Assembly: GCF_000499385.1 (NCBI RefSeq)
Contig: NW_013654102.1
Location: 69,501 to 133,500, forward strand
Reading direction: 5' to 3'
DNA length: 64,000 nt
Origin: Eimeria necatrix
Lineage: Eukaryota > Apicomplexa > Conoidasida > Eucoccidiorida > Eimeriidae
Made by a program: the position numbers and the translations under genes. This document shows positions 62,463 through 64,000 of this stretch, one piece after another. Below the pieces are notes generated by a model that worked only from the letters and a program-made list of their open reading frames with translations, had not been told where the DNA came from and ran no database searches. The first letter of the stretch is position 1. Every line of letters starts with the position of its first letter.

Positions 62463-62923
62463 ACGAACGCAGTGCTCAGCGTTGAGGTGGGTGGGAAGCC
62501 TTTCAAGGCAGCCCTAGATGATGGGGCTTCCAGCAGTTTCGTTAGCCCTAACACGGTGGAACGCATACAGCTCAAGGTGCGGCAACTACCAAAGTAGTGG
62601 ATGATTACCATAGCCAAGGGGGACAAGTTGCATACCGATCACGTTGTGAAGTCGTTAACAATGTGGTGCGCGAGAGAACGTTTCTTGGGAGACTTTTTTG
62701 TAGGACCGATAGCCTGAAAGTTGTTGGTGGGGCTAGACTTGTTCACTGGACAAACGGTAGCCTGGTATTTCCAATGGGCCAACCTACCTATTTGGGCGGC
62801 AGCTGCTGTGAACTACCCATCTTCAGAGTATGCGTGGACCATTCCGCCGCAGGCCACCCCAAACGAGCAATCCAAAGAATCCCTGCGGACCGAACATACA
62901 ACTTGCCGGCTAGATAGGTGGTG
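62463..62923 (+). pseudogene. Retroviral-type aspartic protease remnant
   Basis: A single frame from 62463 reads VEVGGKPFKAALDDGASSSF followed by VSPNTVERIQLKV. This is the protease flap-and-active-site pattern in which the usual D-T/S-G-A appears as D-D-G-A (62517-62528). Further on come a GDFFVGPIA segment and VGLDLFTGQTVAWYF, matching the C-terminal psi-loop region (the LGxDWL-like motif) of Ty3/gypsy proteases. In-frame stops at 62595 (TAG) and near 62714 (TGA) disable it. Confidence 0.78.
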
Positions 62924-62926
62924 AAC

Positions 62927-64000
62927 ATAACGTAGGCAGAAGCGGCAATGCTCCTGCCCCCGACTCCTGAAAGGTCAAAGTCCCACACTAGGGCTATGAG
63001 AAAGCTGAAGATCGAAGCTCTACTTCACGAGGCAACTAGAGAGACAAAGAACGCAAGGGGTCATCTGCGTGTTCGTGCTAGCCTTTCTTGACACTGGGGA
63101 GACCACGACAACCAGCTCACGGGCTGAAGAACAAAAAGCTCCGCTGTAATGTGGTCGCTCAGCACGCCACCAGCGCTGGGGAGACCTCTCTTGTGACCCT
63201 GGGCTACTTACAGCGACAGCCATACATTTTCGCGTGCTGTATTTTTTGTTATCGGCATGACCTGCCGCATTCCAGCGTACTGCGCCCACATTCGCAGTGA
63301 AATGTCCACAGACTGCACAAGTGACGGCTGGCAGTTTCTGAACTTTTTTGTGATTGGGAGGCAGAAAGTTGTCGCTGCAGTATTCCGCGGCTTCTCCAAC
63401 AAAAGTGGAATGCAAAATGTTTGCAGCGGAGCGCAGCGGGTCCAAGGGATTCTAAGGTATAAAGACAGGAGGGATCCCTAGCAGGGGCTCTGTCTCCCGT
63501 AGCCACGACAGTGGCAGATAGCCCGGATCGTTTCTTTTCACTGTGAAAGAAGCTGTCATATGCGTAATTCAGCATGGGGACGGCGTTCAACATGCCTTCA
63601 CGTCAACGCATTGACTGTTCGGGATACAGAACCCGCAGTGCAGTATTTCAGGACGCCCAAGAGAACATAGTCGCAAAACGTTGTAAAACTCTTGAACTGG
63701 ATTGACGGTAGGCAACTTGAAGCCTGTTATGAGAAGAGGAGGAATCAAGCACGGTAATTCCCATGTGCACTTTACCTTTCATTGGTGGGTAATAATTTGC
63801 GGTCAGCACTGCAGCTAGATCTAGGTGCAAGGAAAGCAAAACAACTAGCTGGGCAGGAGACAAAAGGCATAATGTCACCAGATATTGAAGCAAATTTTTG
63901 TTTTGAAGTCTCGTGTAATCGCGAGTTGGCCAGACATGCAACCCTGTCCGTGATAGGACTATGAGCTGAAGACGGATAAAAAGCTACACAGGGATAGTGT
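62927..64000. other. Window end, possible continuation of the retroelement
   Basis: Downstream frames such as 63088-63481 and minus 63020-63445 show no reverse transcriptase, RNase H, integrase or chromodomain pattern that I can recognise. If this is pol sequence, it is too decayed to see by eye. Confidence 0.4.

Larger units (their letters stand above)
61255..62926 (+). mobile_element. Decayed Ty3/gypsy-type LTR retrotransposon, gag-protease part
   Basis: Three retroelement landmarks occur in the expected order on the plus strand: a capsid-like segment (61255-61503), a zinc knuckle (61883-61924) and an aspartic protease (62463 to about 62800). They lie in different frames with stops between them, so the element is dead. 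No reverse transcriptase, RNase H or integrase motif (such as a YLDD-type box) was found before the window ends, and no LTR could be placed on either side. This placement fits Ty3/gypsy (Metaviridae) better than Ty1/copia because of the classic capsid, knuckle, protease order and the protease style. That is inference. Confidence 0.75.

Noticed and set aside
62255..63593. Several minus-strand ORFs over the retroelement region (62255-62626, 63020-63445, 63249-63593)
   Set aside because: They lie antisense to, or just downstream of, the plus-strand gag-protease remnant and show no polymerase or integrase motifs.
1..64000. CRISPR arrays, bacterial operons, rRNA genes, telomere-type repeats
   Set aside because: None seen. 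Introns in conserved genes and the ciliary gene content exclude a prokaryotic source.

Overview
The window is eukaryotic nuclear DNA. Genes are split by short GT-AG introns (about 90-210 bases), the standard genetic code fits, and long intergenic stretches carry scattered retrotransposon debris. The recognisable genes encode cilium and centriole parts: the IFT-A subunit IFT121/WDR35, an axonemal TPH-domain coiled coil resembling CFAP210/CCDC173, and SSNA1/DIP13. The organism therefore builds a flagellum at some life stage. Short introns, divergent ciliary proteins and a decayed Ty3/gypsy-like gag-protease would suit a coccidian apicomplexan (Eimeria type, with flagellated microgametes). That placement is inference, and another alveolate or flagellated protist is possible.

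Layout. Positions 770-2624 (-) hold a three-exon CFAP210-like gene. It sits head to head with a five-exon IFT121 gene at 3272-7976 (+), across a gap of about 650 bases. Positions 16196-19497 (+) encode a two-exon, 1049-residue, low-complexity, partly coiled-coil protein of unknown function. Positions 27378-28175 (+) hold a four-exon SSNA1 gene whose exons are all too short to stand out as ORFs. From about 28.2 kb to the end I recognise no further conserved gene. A few possible spliced genes or exons (11.7-12.7, 20.1-21.0, 32.0-32.4, 33.5-33.9 and 46.0-46.2 kb) are listed at low confidence because they rest only on splice signals and reading phase.

Mobile DNA. Two inverted copies of a repeat of about 410 bases (29837-30244 and 57209-57621) have TG...CA ends within a 10-base inverted terminal repeat, each flanked by a near-perfect 5-base duplication. 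They are solo LTRs. A shorter related block lies at 9310-9367. At 61255-62926 there is a decayed gag-protease segment: a capsid-like piece, a zinc knuckle that has lost one Cys, and an aspartic protease with in-frame stops. No reverse transcriptase or integrase was recognised before the window ends. Several local tandem duplications (10.6, 23.5, 26.6 and 55.4 kb), and a 90-base element with a perfect 16-bp stem next to an odd 245-codon ORF at 31 kb, complete the structure.

How the genes fit together: IFT121 works in retrograde intraflagellar transport, the CFAP210-like protein would sit inside doublet microtubules, and SSNA1 acts at basal bodies or centrioles. All three could be needed in the same flagellated stage. 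Only IFT121 and the CFAP210-like gene are arranged so that they could share a promoter.
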